Under the pieces are notes generated by a model, which saw nothing but the letters and a program-made list of their open reading frames with translations, did no database searches and had not been told where the DNA came from. Positions 52,979 through 64,000 of a stretch of DNA of 64,000 nt are shown piece after piece. Position 1 is the first letter of the stretch; each line of letters begins with the position of its first letter. A program made the translations under genes and the position numbers. The stretch is from Tetrahymena thermophila SB210 (lineage: Eukaryota; Ciliophora; Oligohymenophorea; Hymenostomatida; Tetrahymenidae), in NCBI RefSeq assembly GCF_000189635.1, contig NW_002476481.1, positions 62,001-126,000 of the forward strand. The letters are read 5' to 3'.

Positions 52979-55210
52979 ATGGGCATTTTAAGTTTTGACA
53001 TTTTCTCATCTACATTTTAATTCAACTTATTCTAATAGTAAAAAGGTAAAAAAACTTTATTAGGTGCATTATTATCATTGTTAGTAATAATAGCATTTTT
53101 ATGCTACTTAATTTATCTACTGTATTAGTATTATGATAATTAAATTTAACCTACATTTAGATCATAAAATTTTGTTTAGGATTTTACTAGTGTTGAATTG
53201 AGCAATGATCTATTTGCATATTAATATAGATTCAATTTAACTCAGAATTTAGATGATATTTAGGAATAGCAAAACTTAACTTACCTGGTTTTTGTGCCTT
53301 ATTTTTAGTACACAAATTATACTGAAAATGAATTTATTTACATTAATCCTATTAAATGCTAAAACCCTTTGCTTGATGGATTCAATTGTTTGGATTTTTC
53401 TTTGATTTAAAACTATAGCCTTATTAAAACATAAGGCAATAAAATTTGGTCATCAATTTATCTCACTATTTACACTTGTTAAGATGCTATCATACAATTT
53501 GATCTGCAATTAAATTGTGCTAATGAATAAGAAATTTATAAAATGATTAATGATGGTAGTAACATATTGTAAATAAAACTATTAAGTAAATAATACAATA
53601 TAGCTTCGAAATAAATTTAAGTTAATTATAGAAATTCTTTTACCTCTCTTAATTAAAATGAATTTATGCTGACTGATTTTAAACTTTAAATGCAATAAAC
53701 TTCAATTAAATAAGGATCAATTTTTCAAGAAGAAACAAAATTTTAATCTCCTATTTCGTATTCTCAAATAATCTAAAATTTTAGTAGAAAAGACTAAATC
53801 AACTTAAATAATAATCCTGCATTACTTGAATTGGTTATTGAAATGGATGAAGCAGTTTAATTTTTTTTTATTTAGTTTCCAACCTTTCCAGAAATTTTGG
53901 CTGTTTGCAACAGCACTTTAGCTCTTATGATGTGTGTAGGAATTTTAGGCAGATATGCTTCATCTCAATTGATAAAATAAGAATTTTTACTACTCTTCTT
54001 ATAAAATTTGTATCAAGAAACATATTTAAAGCTATTGAGCAACGAATTTAATAGTGAAAGCAAGAAATAAATTGAATCGTAATCTTAAATAGAGTAATAA
54101 AAAGAAAAATAAACTCCTTTTTAAGTAGACCAACCATCAAAAGTGCCATAATTTTAAAGTAAATTAAAATAATATTTAGACCAAAACAACTTTTCTTACA
54201 TTTAGCAATAATCAGAAAGCAGAGTGTTTAATTTTAGAAATGAGTAAAAAAACAATATTTAAAATAAATCTGGTTTTAACTTTTAAAATATGATAAGTGC
54301 TGTCTCTTAAAAAGATAAATCAGAATCAGAAGGATATAATAAGTCTTTTTTATCTTCGAATTGTCAAAGTTTTAATTAGCTAGAAAACAAAAAACCAATA
54401 AATTAGAATAGAGGCATAAAACAACAATAAAATGAATATTAAAGTTAAAAGCAGCAAATACCAAGTTCTTCAAATATTGAAATACCTTAAAATATTTAAT
54501 TGCTTTGTAAACAATCAGCATTAACTAAAGACTATGAAAAAAAATAATAGACTACAGATTTGTAAACATATTAAGATCCTTGTAATGCAAAAATATTTGA
54601 TGAAAATTAAAAGTTAAAAGTTTTAATGGACAGAAATTCAGCTTAAAGGACGCTCTTTTCTTTGCAATAAATGAAGTAAGTAATTAATATATTATTAATA
54701 ACATATCTTAAATATTAAACTTTGAAAAAAAAGCCCATGTAAAAAATAAAAATACCTTAAATTACAAGGAGTGAGTTTGCCACTATTTAAAAATTTAGAA
54801 AACGAGGTTGAAAAAAGCTTGAATATTTACAATTTTTATAAAGAAGTAATTTTTTTAAAGAAAGCAGTTATGATGCTTTTAAGTAAAGATCAGTATGCTG
54901 CAATAAACTTCATAGGGTATTCTGAAGAATTTTGTAAATAGTTTATGAGTGAAGATAATCAAAATATTGATCTTAAAAGTAAATTAGATATACTTATTAT
55001 TATTAATTTTATTCAGTTATCTAAAGTCAAATTTTAGGATAAAAAGGTAATCTGAGTTACTTTGAAGAATAATGCTTGATTTCTAATAATCATATTGAAT
55101 AATTTAATTAAGCAAATTACTTTTTTAAACGATCTAAGGAGAAATCTATTTTAAGTAAAATAGATAAAAGAATACTAAATTCATTAAATTTATACCATCC
55201 TAATTAGTGA
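52979..55210 (+). CDS. Gene B: ciliate two-TM-segment protein, near-intact copy
   Basis: From ATG 52979 the first exon runs to 54675, an intron spans 54676-54733, and the second exon follows in phase. The N-terminus (MGILSFDIFSS) leads to a hydrophobic segment (LLSLLVIIAFLCYLIYLL, about residues 31-50). An extracytoplasmic-type domain (to about 290) precedes a second hydrophobic segment with FPTFPEILAVCNSTLALMM (about 299-330). A long Gln/Ser/Lys-rich tail ends in a helical block (FYKEVIFLKKAVMMLLSKDQ). I recall many ciliate membrane proteins with this plan; function unknown. The frame stops at TGA 55053-55055, but one added A in the A5 run at 55041-55045 would restore a family-like ending (SYFEEQ..ILSKIDKRILNSL) to TGA 55208-55210, so a homopolymer error or a recent lesion is likely. 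Confidence 0.78.
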
Positions 55211-56132
55211 ATGAATTCATATACATTAAATATTTAAATAATTTAGCTATATTTTAATTGTTATTAAATACCAAATTTTATTAAATAGAATTTGTATTTT
55301 TTTATGATCATTAAAAAATTTTTCGAAAAAGATTGATAAAAAAAACATAAGCATCATTAAAATTAATTTTGATTTTAATTTAAAAGAGATAATTAAAAAA
55401 TTTATATTTCTAATTTTAATTAAATTATAATTTTGCTTTCTTTTTTAAAATAAATAACTAACTCTTGATTTATTTTTTTTTTAAATATTGATTTACCGTA
55501 GAATACCCACCCGTTAAGTCGCAAATATAAAAGCCTGAATTTTTCTTATTTTGTCTATCACATTTAAGATATCAGAAATTCCTAATTTAATTTCTGAGGA
55601 CTAGCTAGACATCTGATTATGGTAGATATATTTTCAGCTTTTTTAAATAATTCTGATGAGAATATTTTATTAAAATAAAAAATCAAATAGATTTTATTTG
55701 ATTAATGAAATGTTTACAATTGCTCAGCTAACTAGCTGGTTTATAAAATTAATGAAGAAAACAATAAGTTTGATTTAATTATAGTTTGCTTATTAACCAT
55801 ATTTTATAGGATTTCTGATTGACTTTCAACACAAGCAAGCAATTGTATTTATAAATAAATATTAGGCTTGCTTGAAAAAGGTTATTAACCAATAAAAATT
55901 AAAATAAATAAATAACTAACTAAAGTTTAATAATTTTTATGAATTTTTAATTAATGTATGAATAATAGAGCAAATAATATATAATAATTAGTTTAAAGCT
56001 TCTAAATTAAATATTAACTAAGATTATTCAAAATTAATTACAGCAAAATATATATTTTTACAAATAAGTTTAAAATATTTCATTAACATTCGACAAAATA
56101 ATTTATTTGCTTTTAATAATCTTTAATACTTT
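55211..56132. other. Intergenic B-C4
   Basis: AT-rich, with a GC-richer island at 55493-55620 (ACCGTAGAATACCCACCCGT and a TCAGAAAT/ATTTCTGA hairpin near 55570-55596). I cannot assign it to an RNA or gene. Confidence 0.4.
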
Positions 56133-56834
56133 TCAGAAAGCTAATAAGATAGCAGTAAAAGCCAAAGCAAATTATATAATTTTACCAGAAGAAGGAGCAT
56201 CATTAGTGTTATCCTTATTTTCAGCCTTTGCTTCTTTATTTTCTTCCTTCTTTTCTCCTTCAGCCTTCTTCTCATCTTCAGCCTTCTTTTCATCTTCAGC
56301 CTTCTTCTTATCATCTTCAGCCTTCTTCTTATCATCTTCAGCCTTCTTTTCATCTTCAGCCTTCTTCTTATCATCTTCAGCCTTCTTTTCATCTTCAGCC
56401 TTCTTCTTATCATCTTCAGCCTTCTTTTCATCTTCAGCCTTCTTCTTATCATCTTCAGCCTTCTTCTTATCATCTTCAGCCTTCTTTTCATCTTCAGCCT
56501 TCTTCTTATCATCTTCAGCCTTCTTCTTATCATCTTCAGCCTTCTTTTCATCTTCAGCCTTCTTCTTATCATCTTCAGCCTTCTTCTTATCATCTTCAGC
56601 CTTCTTCTTATCATCGTCAGCCTTCTTTTCTTCATCGGTCTTTTCACCAGTTGCACCAGTTTCAGGAGCTTTAGGTTCTTTTGCTTCATCACCTTTAGGT
56701 TCTTTTGCTTCATCACCTTTAGGTTCTTTAACTTCAACAGCAGTTTTATCGTCAGTAGGTTTGGCGTCTCCTTCAGCAAAAGCAGTGGCCAAAAGGAGGG
56801 CAGCAATAAAGAGTACAAATAATTTCTTATTCAT
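56133..56834 (-). CDS. Gene C4: Lys/Glu/Asp/Ala repeat protein with signal peptide and GPI-type tail
   Basis: One exon of 234 codons (ATG 56834, TGA 56135-56133). Signal peptide MNKKLFVLFIAALLLATAFA, a linker with three EPKGDEA-type repeats, then about 110 residues built from 6- and 7-residue units KKAEDE and KKKAEDD, then KADNK-like spacer (AENKDNTNDAPSSGK) and a hydrophobic tail (IIQFALAFTAILLAF). TAA within the tail is read as Gln. The tail has the small-residue site and hydrophobic end of a GPI signal. The charged repeat would be an extended or coiled rod on the cell surface. The high purity of the repeat and codon bias suggest recent unit expansion and strong expression. The repeat leaves long meaningless frames on the other strand. 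Confidence 0.93.
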
Positions 56835-59800
56835 TTCTGTTAGATTTGATTAGATTAGGTTGGTTTATTTTTTTTTATTTTATGATTTAATTATAATAAT
56901 TTATAGATTAATTATGAGTATTTAAAGAGAAGGAATGAGATGTGAAATTTTAATAATAAATTAACTAAAGTAAGAACAAAGTGATTTTAATAGTTCTATA
57001 AAAGCTTATGCATTAATTTATTAAATTTTATAATTAATTTTGACTGTATTTGAAAATCGAGAAAAATTTATTTGTATAAAATATTATGATTTAAAATAGA
57101 AGAAAGACAAATAAGACTCCTTAATATAAATTTAGAAAAAGTTTAAATAAAAGTAATTGAAACATTTTGAGTAAAAGTAAACTTTCTAAATATTTGTTAT
57201 AAGGATAAATTTACTTGATGAATTAATAGCAATAGAAAGTTAACATTTTTATTAGTTTATGTATACAAATATTTGATAATTTGATTAGCTTATTTATTAA
57301 TTTTTAGTGTAAGTTAAAAACAATCGATAATAGTTAAAACATCCTTTTTAAATTGTAATAGTAAGTATTTTTAGTAATATTTTGTGAAAAAATAAAAACA
57401 ATATTTGTTTATTCAGTCTTTTATTAAAATTAGTAATTCAAACTTAAATTTTGTTTCTATACCATTTATTTTAGGTAACATAAAGTAACTTAATAAGGTT
57501 TGATATTTGAAATGCAAGCAGAATTTAGCATTTTTAAGTAATAAATTTTTTGTAAACATTAAAAAATAAGATAATGTAAAGCAAATTAAATTGAAATTTT
57601 TGATTTGCTAAATGAAGGTTATAGAACTAAATTTAACTTAAATCCGCATTAATTAAATTAAATAATCACAAAAATAGATATTAATAAGTGCTCAAATAAG
57701 TTTTCTAAAGTGTCTATAACAATTAATTTAATTTTATCTTAATTTAAAACTTTATTCTTTATTTTATTGAAGTATTTAGACTTTTCCATTTAGTTATTAT
57801 AATACGATTTTACTAAGTATCCCTTACGGCAATAAAAATACGTAGGTAGATACAAAAATGTTAAATTATAATAGTTAATTTTATACCATAACAATAAATA
57901 GTATGAATAAATGTATTTGTTTCCTTAATATTAAATTCAAACTATTGGTAACTATTTTCTAATTAATATTCTGATGCAGTATGAAGCATTTAGTTTTTGA
58001 AAATCTATAAAGTAGAACCTATTCAGAAAAAGACAAAAAGCTCACTACTAATTAACTAAGATTTTTTTACAAACAGTGAGTAAATTAAAAACTATCTATT
58101 TAAAAATAATTTACTATTAAATTATTACCTGTTTACAAAATAATATCCCAGACAATCACAAACAAACAAATAAAATGAAATATTATTATTGCATTAACTT
58201 TTTCAAATATTTTTTGGTTACTTTTTATCAAAATTTAATTTAAGAAAAAAACGAATGTAATGAACTCTAAATAATTTATTTCATGCTCAACATTCTCAAT
58301 TAATTAATTTTTGACTTAAAAAATAATGTAAATAAATATTTAAAATTATTTAATACAATATTGAATGTGAGAAAATTAAGGAAATTTGTTAAAAATTTAA
58401 TGAAAATTAAGTAAAATTTTACTCAATCAATAACTAACTAATTTAAATTTAGTAAATAAATTAAATTCTCCTTTTAACTTTTGGAAATTAATTAATATTA
58501 GTCGCTCTTTAATTAACTAAAATCAAATAAAAATGTATTAATTTCAAGAATGAAATAATTTTTTCATTACTATGAGAGTTTGTTTGAAAACAATGTTAAA
58601 ATTTTTAAAAATAAATTGAGCACGCTGTATAAATTGTAATAATACCATTTATTTAGATAATTTATCATAAGTTATTAGAACTATGTTGGCGGAGACATGA
58701 TAAATTTTATTAGATATTACCTAATATTAACAATATTGATTAAAAGATAAAAATGCATACTTTTCTTTTCATCTTTTCTGAGAGCCAATATATTTAAAAA
58801 ATGTAGATATTTATTAGAAAAAAGAAAGTACTAGTTAATAATACTAAATATGACAAATATAAAAATAAAAATAAAAGAATTTTATCAATAAAATTGGCTG
58901 AATATGAAAATACTTTTATACTAAATATTTATATTAAGTAAATAGAGTACACTAACATTTTTTTGTATTTTTAAATGAGCAAAGGATTCATCCAAATTTC
59001 ATTTTTATATTTATTTACTTCTTAGTTTTTTTCTTGTAAAATTGTAAAAGAAAGAATTAATTTGGTAGGAATTATATAATTTATATTAATATTTATAATC
59101 GTATTATTTTTGAATTCAAAGAGATTAATTTTATTTAGAATAAGAAAAAAAGTAGACAGACAGTTCAAAAATATTTTGTATTTTCTAATTATCGCTTTCA
59201 AAAGGAAAAAAATTAAGTAGAACTGATGCTTGTCAGTTTCTACCAATTTACTTTACTTGAAAATATAAGACCATAGAATTAATTAATTTTTAATAGTACT
59301 ATTTATTTGTATAATCAAAGCTATAAATAGCGCTATCAAATCACAACTAAATTTTCTTAAAGAATTTTAGAATTAAATCTTATTTCAATAATATTTATTG
59401 CTTTCAAAAAAAATAATTTCTGAATAAAATATATTTTGCATTTTATTTATAATTTATCATAAATATTCTGGCAAATAATTATTTCTATAAACTTTGTAAA
59501 AATACATTTTAAAGAAAATATGTAAAAGAAACAAAATACTTAAAACAATTAGCATAACCATAATAAATATTTTGGGTAATATTAAATAAAATATTTAGTA
59601 AAATCTTTAAAGTTAGAGAAGTTATTAATTCATATTTGATATCATGCATAGATAAATATTATTTTAGATATTAATTTTAGCAAAAATTTAAAAAATTTAA
59701 ACAAAAAAAGTACAATAATGATGATGATGATAATATGTATGCATTCAGCATAGTAACCTACAAAAAATGTTGATTTCAACCATTTTTTTAATAATTTTTT

Positions 59801-61856
59801 TGTTTCTTAGTTTCGAAAAAATTTAATAAGAAATAAATAAATATTTCAAAAGTACTTCAATTTTATCTTATAAAACATTCAAAAATTTTAGAGTATAATT
59901 TTAAATATGCTAGAAAATAAAATATTTCATAGATCTTTGAATTCAGCCATTTAAAGTTAAAAAAAATTATTTTCAAATTAGATGAAAGGTAGATAATTAA
60001 TTAAATGCATTTAAATTTAATTTAATAACTCTAATATTTAAAAATAAATAGCAATTTTTCATTCATTCTAAGAGTTCAGAAAATTTATAAATCCTAAAAA
60101 TATTGAAAACAGACTCAATAAAAGAAAGAAAAATGTTGCTGATATATTAAAATAAATAAGATGTTTTATTTTTTACATTTATTGATAAATTTTTCTTTGA
60201 ATCTACACAAACAGATTCTAAATAATTATTATTTATCTTTTTGTGACGCTTATTAATTTATAAATCATCATTCATTATTACTATTTTTGCAGCGCACTTA
60301 ACAAATCCACTTAAGACGCCTTGGTATAAAAGAAATGAAGTATATTTTTATGCTGAATCGAATATTCACTTGCTTAACTAAGGTTTATATTAGAAAGAAT
60401 TAAGAGAATAATCATAGTACAAAGAAAGTTTTCATGCTTTTATTTAATTATTCGTTATTGTTTCTTGTAGATTTAATTATTTTGATCTAGTTACTACTAT
60501 TAAAATTCTTTAATTCAAAATAAATTTATGAATAATTCGTTTAAATAATAATAATTGTATAAAATTTAATCTATTTTTATTGAATTATATCATTTAAATA
60601 AGTATAAAATAAAAAATATAAAACAAACAGGCAGACAGACAGACATACTAATCTACTAATAAGAAAATTTCTTTATATAATTAACCATTCATTATGTGAA
60701 GGAACTTATTAGATTTGGTCTATCTTTAAATTAAAAATAAATGATTCTAGTATTTGCAAAATAATTATTAAAATTTTTTTAATTATCATTCTTGTCTTAA
60801 AATAAAAAAATATCCTTTGAAGGTTTTGTTCTAATGAAAGTTATGGATCAATCAATCAACCAATCATATTTTTAGAACTAAAAGCAAATAATTTACAAAT
60901 ATAACAAACATGAATAAAAATACCAAAGATAAACAGCTAATAGAAACTTTACGTGCTTTTAAATGAAAAGTATTTATAAATTTACAAATATTAATTTTTA
61001 TAAGTGATAAAATAAATAAATAAATTATAAATTATTTCATTAATTTTAATGATTATTGGTTTTAAAATTTTAATATTTAAGCAATATTTTTAGATTTATT
61101 TTGATTAAATTTTTAAGTATTTTTCTAAAATAAAAATAAAAATTTAACAATTAATTTTATATCTATTAAAAATAGCATTCTTTTGTTAATAAATAATTTT
61201 TTATTAATATTTAGAACGTAATTTATTATGTAGATATTTAATTAAGTTTTAATACTTACTTACAGTGAATTATTTAATTATAAATATTTATTTTATCAAT
61301 TTTAATTTCTTCCTTCCAGCTAAATTAAAGAAATGAATACTATTAGTTCATAATTTATTGACTATTTTTAAATAAAATCAATCATATATACGTACAATCA
61401 TAATAAGTATGCTTTAAAAGTCAAATTTATTCAAATTATTAAAATATTTTAATTTTTTCTTTATTATAAAAATAAATTAATTATCTTTTAATTGTATTTA
61501 AATGGCAATATTTTTAATGAAGAAATTATTTGAAAATATTAAAAATTGTTTTTAAAAAAGATAGCAAGCAATTCATATTGAATAGTTTGTTTGAATAATA
61601 CTTAAAATATTTATTATTATCATTTAAATTTGAAAATATCTCTTTTTATTTCTTAAACAAAAGAAAGCCTACTTCTACTAATAAAAATAAAAAATACATA
61701 CATACTAATATATATAGTGATAGATAGATATTGATAAAATTTGCTTTGTTTCTTAATTTATTTTGATTAGGGAGTGGAGATCGTAGCTTTTTTACTTAAT
61801 ATTTATCTATTTATATTAATGGATGAAAAGATTGCTAATTTTTTAATTTTTTGATT
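56835..61856. other. Long AT-rich region, no confident gene
   Basis: Five kilobases with no frame of convincing composition on either strand under the ciliate code. Two weak candidates: a plus frame at 58975-59224 (MSKGFIQISFLYL..) made mostly of hydrophobic residues, and an exon-like stretch at 60291-60529 preceded by TTTTTGCAG. Short ATGATG and AGAC runs occur near 59720 and 60635. Confidence 0.45.
60291..60529 (+). other. Exon-like open stretch after a TTTTTGCAG
   Basis: Open frame (AAHLTNPLKTPWYKRNEVYF..) after an acceptor-like site, ending in TGA near 60529, with more varied residues than surrounding DNA. No start, upstream exon or known domain was found. It may be a pseudo-exon. The opposite strand also has a short signal-like MIILLILSNINLSQA. 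Confidence 0.2.
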
Positions 61857-62183
61857 TCAAATTAAAATAAACAGCGTAAAAGATAAAATAAAAACATATT
61901 AGAGCACACTTTATCCTCCTATACACTATTAAAAAATATCAAGGAAATTTTAAGTCAAATCAAATTCGCATAGTTTATTTGACCTAAAACAATTAATATA
62001 TTCATCTTCAGTTAATATTGATGAACATTTTCCTGCTATGCATGCTATTTTTCTAAGAACTTGGAGGAGACATACTTAGTTAGCATTGCATTACTCTTAT
62101 AGACAGTCAGCATCAATAAAATTTGAATTCACTTAGCTTAATCCAACAATTAATAGAAATATTATTGCTAAATGCAAATTCAT
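61857..62183 (-). CDS. Small secreted eight-cysteine protein with GPI-type tail (member 1)
   Basis: One exon of 109 codons (ATG 62183, TGA 61859-61857), visible only when TAA and TAG are Gln. A signal peptide (MNLHLAIIFLLIVGLSQ) is followed by a mature part with exactly eight cysteines spaced C-x4-C-x5-C-x9-C-x4-C-x11-C-x6-C-x14-C. The end is a small-residue stretch and hydrophobic tail (GGQSVLQYVFILSFTLFILI), fitting GPI anchoring. The gene at 63461-63850 has the same spacing apart from x13 in one loop, although the residues differ. No family that I can name has this pattern. Even cysteine number implies four disulphides. Confidence 0.82.
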
Positions 62184-63460
62184 AAATATTTATATTTTAT
62201 CTTTGCTTATTCAAACTCAAATAATTAATTATTAATTAATTAATAAGAAAGTGTCAACTTTTAACAAATACATACATATTTCTAAATAAATTGTATAACA
62301 AAATCATTCAATAATAAACAAACATCATAAATAATATAAGATTAAAAAATAAAAAATATATCAAACATTCATTTTATAATGAAATTTTATATCTTTTTCT
62401 TCTTTTAGTAAAAAGAAGCATTTAATTTTTTTCAAACCATTTCAAAAGAAGAAATATTAAATTTAAAATTGAGTAATTCTTTGGAAATTGTCTATTGTAC
62501 ACTATTTACAATATTTGATTTTCTATTTTGATGTTTTGATGTATATTAAGATTTTTATGATTGAATAAATTAGGAATTAATTATCTTTGAAATTTGTTTG
62601 GCATATTTTAAATTCCAATAATAATATAATTATTTTTAAAATTAATTTATTATTATTAATATAAAGATAAATCATCTCAAATTAATTCATTTAATTTTAA
62701 TCAATTTTTGTGTTAATCATTAAGTGGATTAAAACAAAAATTATTAGACTTTCTAAATATCATTTAATATTTTGAGTTATTTGTAATTTTTACTGCCAAT
62801 AAATTAAATTGTGGCACCTTAATTAATTACTGAAGAAATTGTTGTTATTATTTTTTTAGATTTCCTAAAAATTACATATCTTTTAAAGGTAGAATAATAA
62901 GAATGGTTAAAAGCATCTTTATTATTAAAATAATGACATTTTCTTAATAAGGTTTTACTTTTATTTACTCAAGTGCATACATAAAAATAAATAATATAAT
63001 ATATAATTATCATATATTTATTGTATTTTTCTTTTTTATATTATTTATTTCAAACAAAATCAAAAAATTTAATACATACTAAATATTTTTATCAAATGAA
63101 TAAATGAATGTTTTACTGTTTTAAAAAATAGGAATATTTATTTTAATCAGTTAATTTAAGAATTGGCTGGTTATTAATTCCGTTTTATCTCTAAAAAATT
63201 TTAAAAGTTAAGAAGAAAAATTATAATAGCAAAGAGGTATAGAAAATTTGATTGCTAAAACCTAAAATATATATTGAATAATTATTTAAAAAACCTATTG
63301 GAAGATTGTAAAATAGTAAAAACTTAAATTGTAAATGAAAAATCGAACATGAATAAAATATGAAATTATCACGCGAAATAATATTTATAATTAGGAATTA
63401 AATTCATATTATATTCTTATAAACTTTTTTTATGTACTTTGTTTTTATTTTTTTGTAAAA
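62184..63460. other. Intergenic between the two eight-cysteine genes
   Basis: About 1.3 kb of very AT-rich DNA, including the promoter of member 1 and the 3' region of member 2. No gene is seen. Confidence 0.5.
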
Positions 63461-63850
63461 TCATAATGTTATCATTAATAGTCCAAAGACAAAATAAATG
63501 ATATTTGATCCAGTAGTACTTCCTTATGCGGCTGATTGCAATTAAGAGAGAGAATTATTTGCTAAAAGTTATTCTGCACAAGTCTCTAATGCATTAACAG
63601 TGCTTTGTGGTTAGTTTTGAGTGCATTATGTATTTTATTTTATACATGCAACCGCTTAGTTTATATCTGAAGAACTTGAAGTACTGCATTTATCTTCGTA
63701 GCAACCTACCATACTGATTATCCCTTCAAAACAATTAACATCTCCATTACAGTTATTCGTTATACAAGTTGACAATTGACTTTATATACTTTCTTATAAA
63801 GTTAAGTTGCAAACAAAAAGTAAGATTAGTACTTAAAATATTTATCTCAT
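63461..63850 (-). CDS. Small secreted eight-cysteine protein with GPI-type tail (member 2)
   Basis: One exon of 130 codons (ATG 63850, TGA 63463-63461), hidden under the standard code. Signal peptide (MRQIFQVLILLFVCNLTLQ), then eight mature cysteines spaced C-x4-C-x5-C-x9-C-x4-C-x13-C-x6-C-x14-C, a Ser/Gln/Ala-rich spacer (NNSLSQLQSAAQ) and a GPI-type tail (GSTTGSNIIYFVFGLLMITL). Shares orientation, plan and spacing with 61857-62183 but little residue identity, so the pair is an old tandem duplication under structural constraint. Likely a cell-surface protein; ligand and role unknown. Confidence 0.85.
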
Positions 63851-64000
63851 TTATTATTTACTTTACTGATCAAAATAGATATAATTTTTTTGTTTTTTTG
63901 TTTTTTAATTAAATTTGAAATTTTTTGGTTTTTTTTTTTGCATTTTAAAACAATCTAATCACGATAACGCATACTAAACTATAATCAATCTATACTTATT
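63851..64000. other. Upstream region of member 2, window end
   Basis: AT-rich with T runs (63890-63944). It should hold the promoter of the minus-strand gene. Nothing else is seen. Confidence 0.4.

Noticed and set aside
56107-56853. 248-residue Ser/Phe-rich frame on the plus strand
   Set aside because: It is the antisense of the C4 repeat; the minus strand has a signal peptide, biased codons and a GPI-type tail.
59022-59246. Minus-strand 74-residue frame and overlapping plus-strand hydrophobic frame
   Set aside because: Both strands are open in low-complexity AT-rich DNA; no signal, domain or paralogue supports either.
1-64000. tRNA, rRNA and CRISPR arrays
   Set aside because: I found no tRNA-like B box with cloverleaf, no rRNA segment and no regularly spaced repeat array.

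Overview
The window is ciliate nuclear DNA, most like Tetrahymena or a close relative. It is very AT-rich, and long frames stay open only when TAA and TAG are read as glutamine and TGA is the sole stop. Introns are short, AT-rich and GT..AG, mostly ending in TAG. A run of 100 N (48022-48121) shows it is a draft scaffold. Coding regions below were read with the ciliate code, so most genes appear as broken fragments under the standard code.

The left part (1-25 kb) holds ordinary housekeeping, signalling and ciliary genes. Two tandem TPR proteins both end in Cys-Ser-Ile-Phe, a possible prenylation box; the second carries an N-terminal protein kinase domain. They are followed by a five-exon DDX47/Rrp3 helicase, an intronless Cbf5/dyskerin pseudouridine synthase on the minus strand, one or two coiled-coil genes, a five-exon CEP164-like basal-body gene on the minus strand, and a divergently transcribed acidic protein gene.

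The middle part (25.5-55.2 kb) is a tandem segmental duplication. The unit carries gene A (a secreted or membrane protein with a signal peptide, a Cys-rich furin-like repeat region and a multi-pass tail) and, in two copies, gene B (a two-TM-segment protein of a ciliate-type family). Copy A1 looks complete. A2 and A4 lose the membrane part at the same point, and A3 is a fragment beside the gap. One copy of B is decayed and the other nearly intact. Two small TIR elements with TA target duplications sit in introns of these copies and help order the duplications.

Between and beyond the duplicons (38.6-64 kb), minus-strand genes encode likely surface proteins. Four paralogous Lys/Glu/Ala-rich proteins have an N-terminal signal peptide; two keep a GPI-type C-terminal tail and two have lost its reading frame. 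Two small cysteine-rich proteins near the right end (61.86-62.18 and 63.46-63.85 kb) share the same eight-cysteine spacing, a signal peptide and a GPI-type tail. I regard this pair as the most novel coding signal here. The rest of 57-64 kb is AT-rich DNA in which I see little else.
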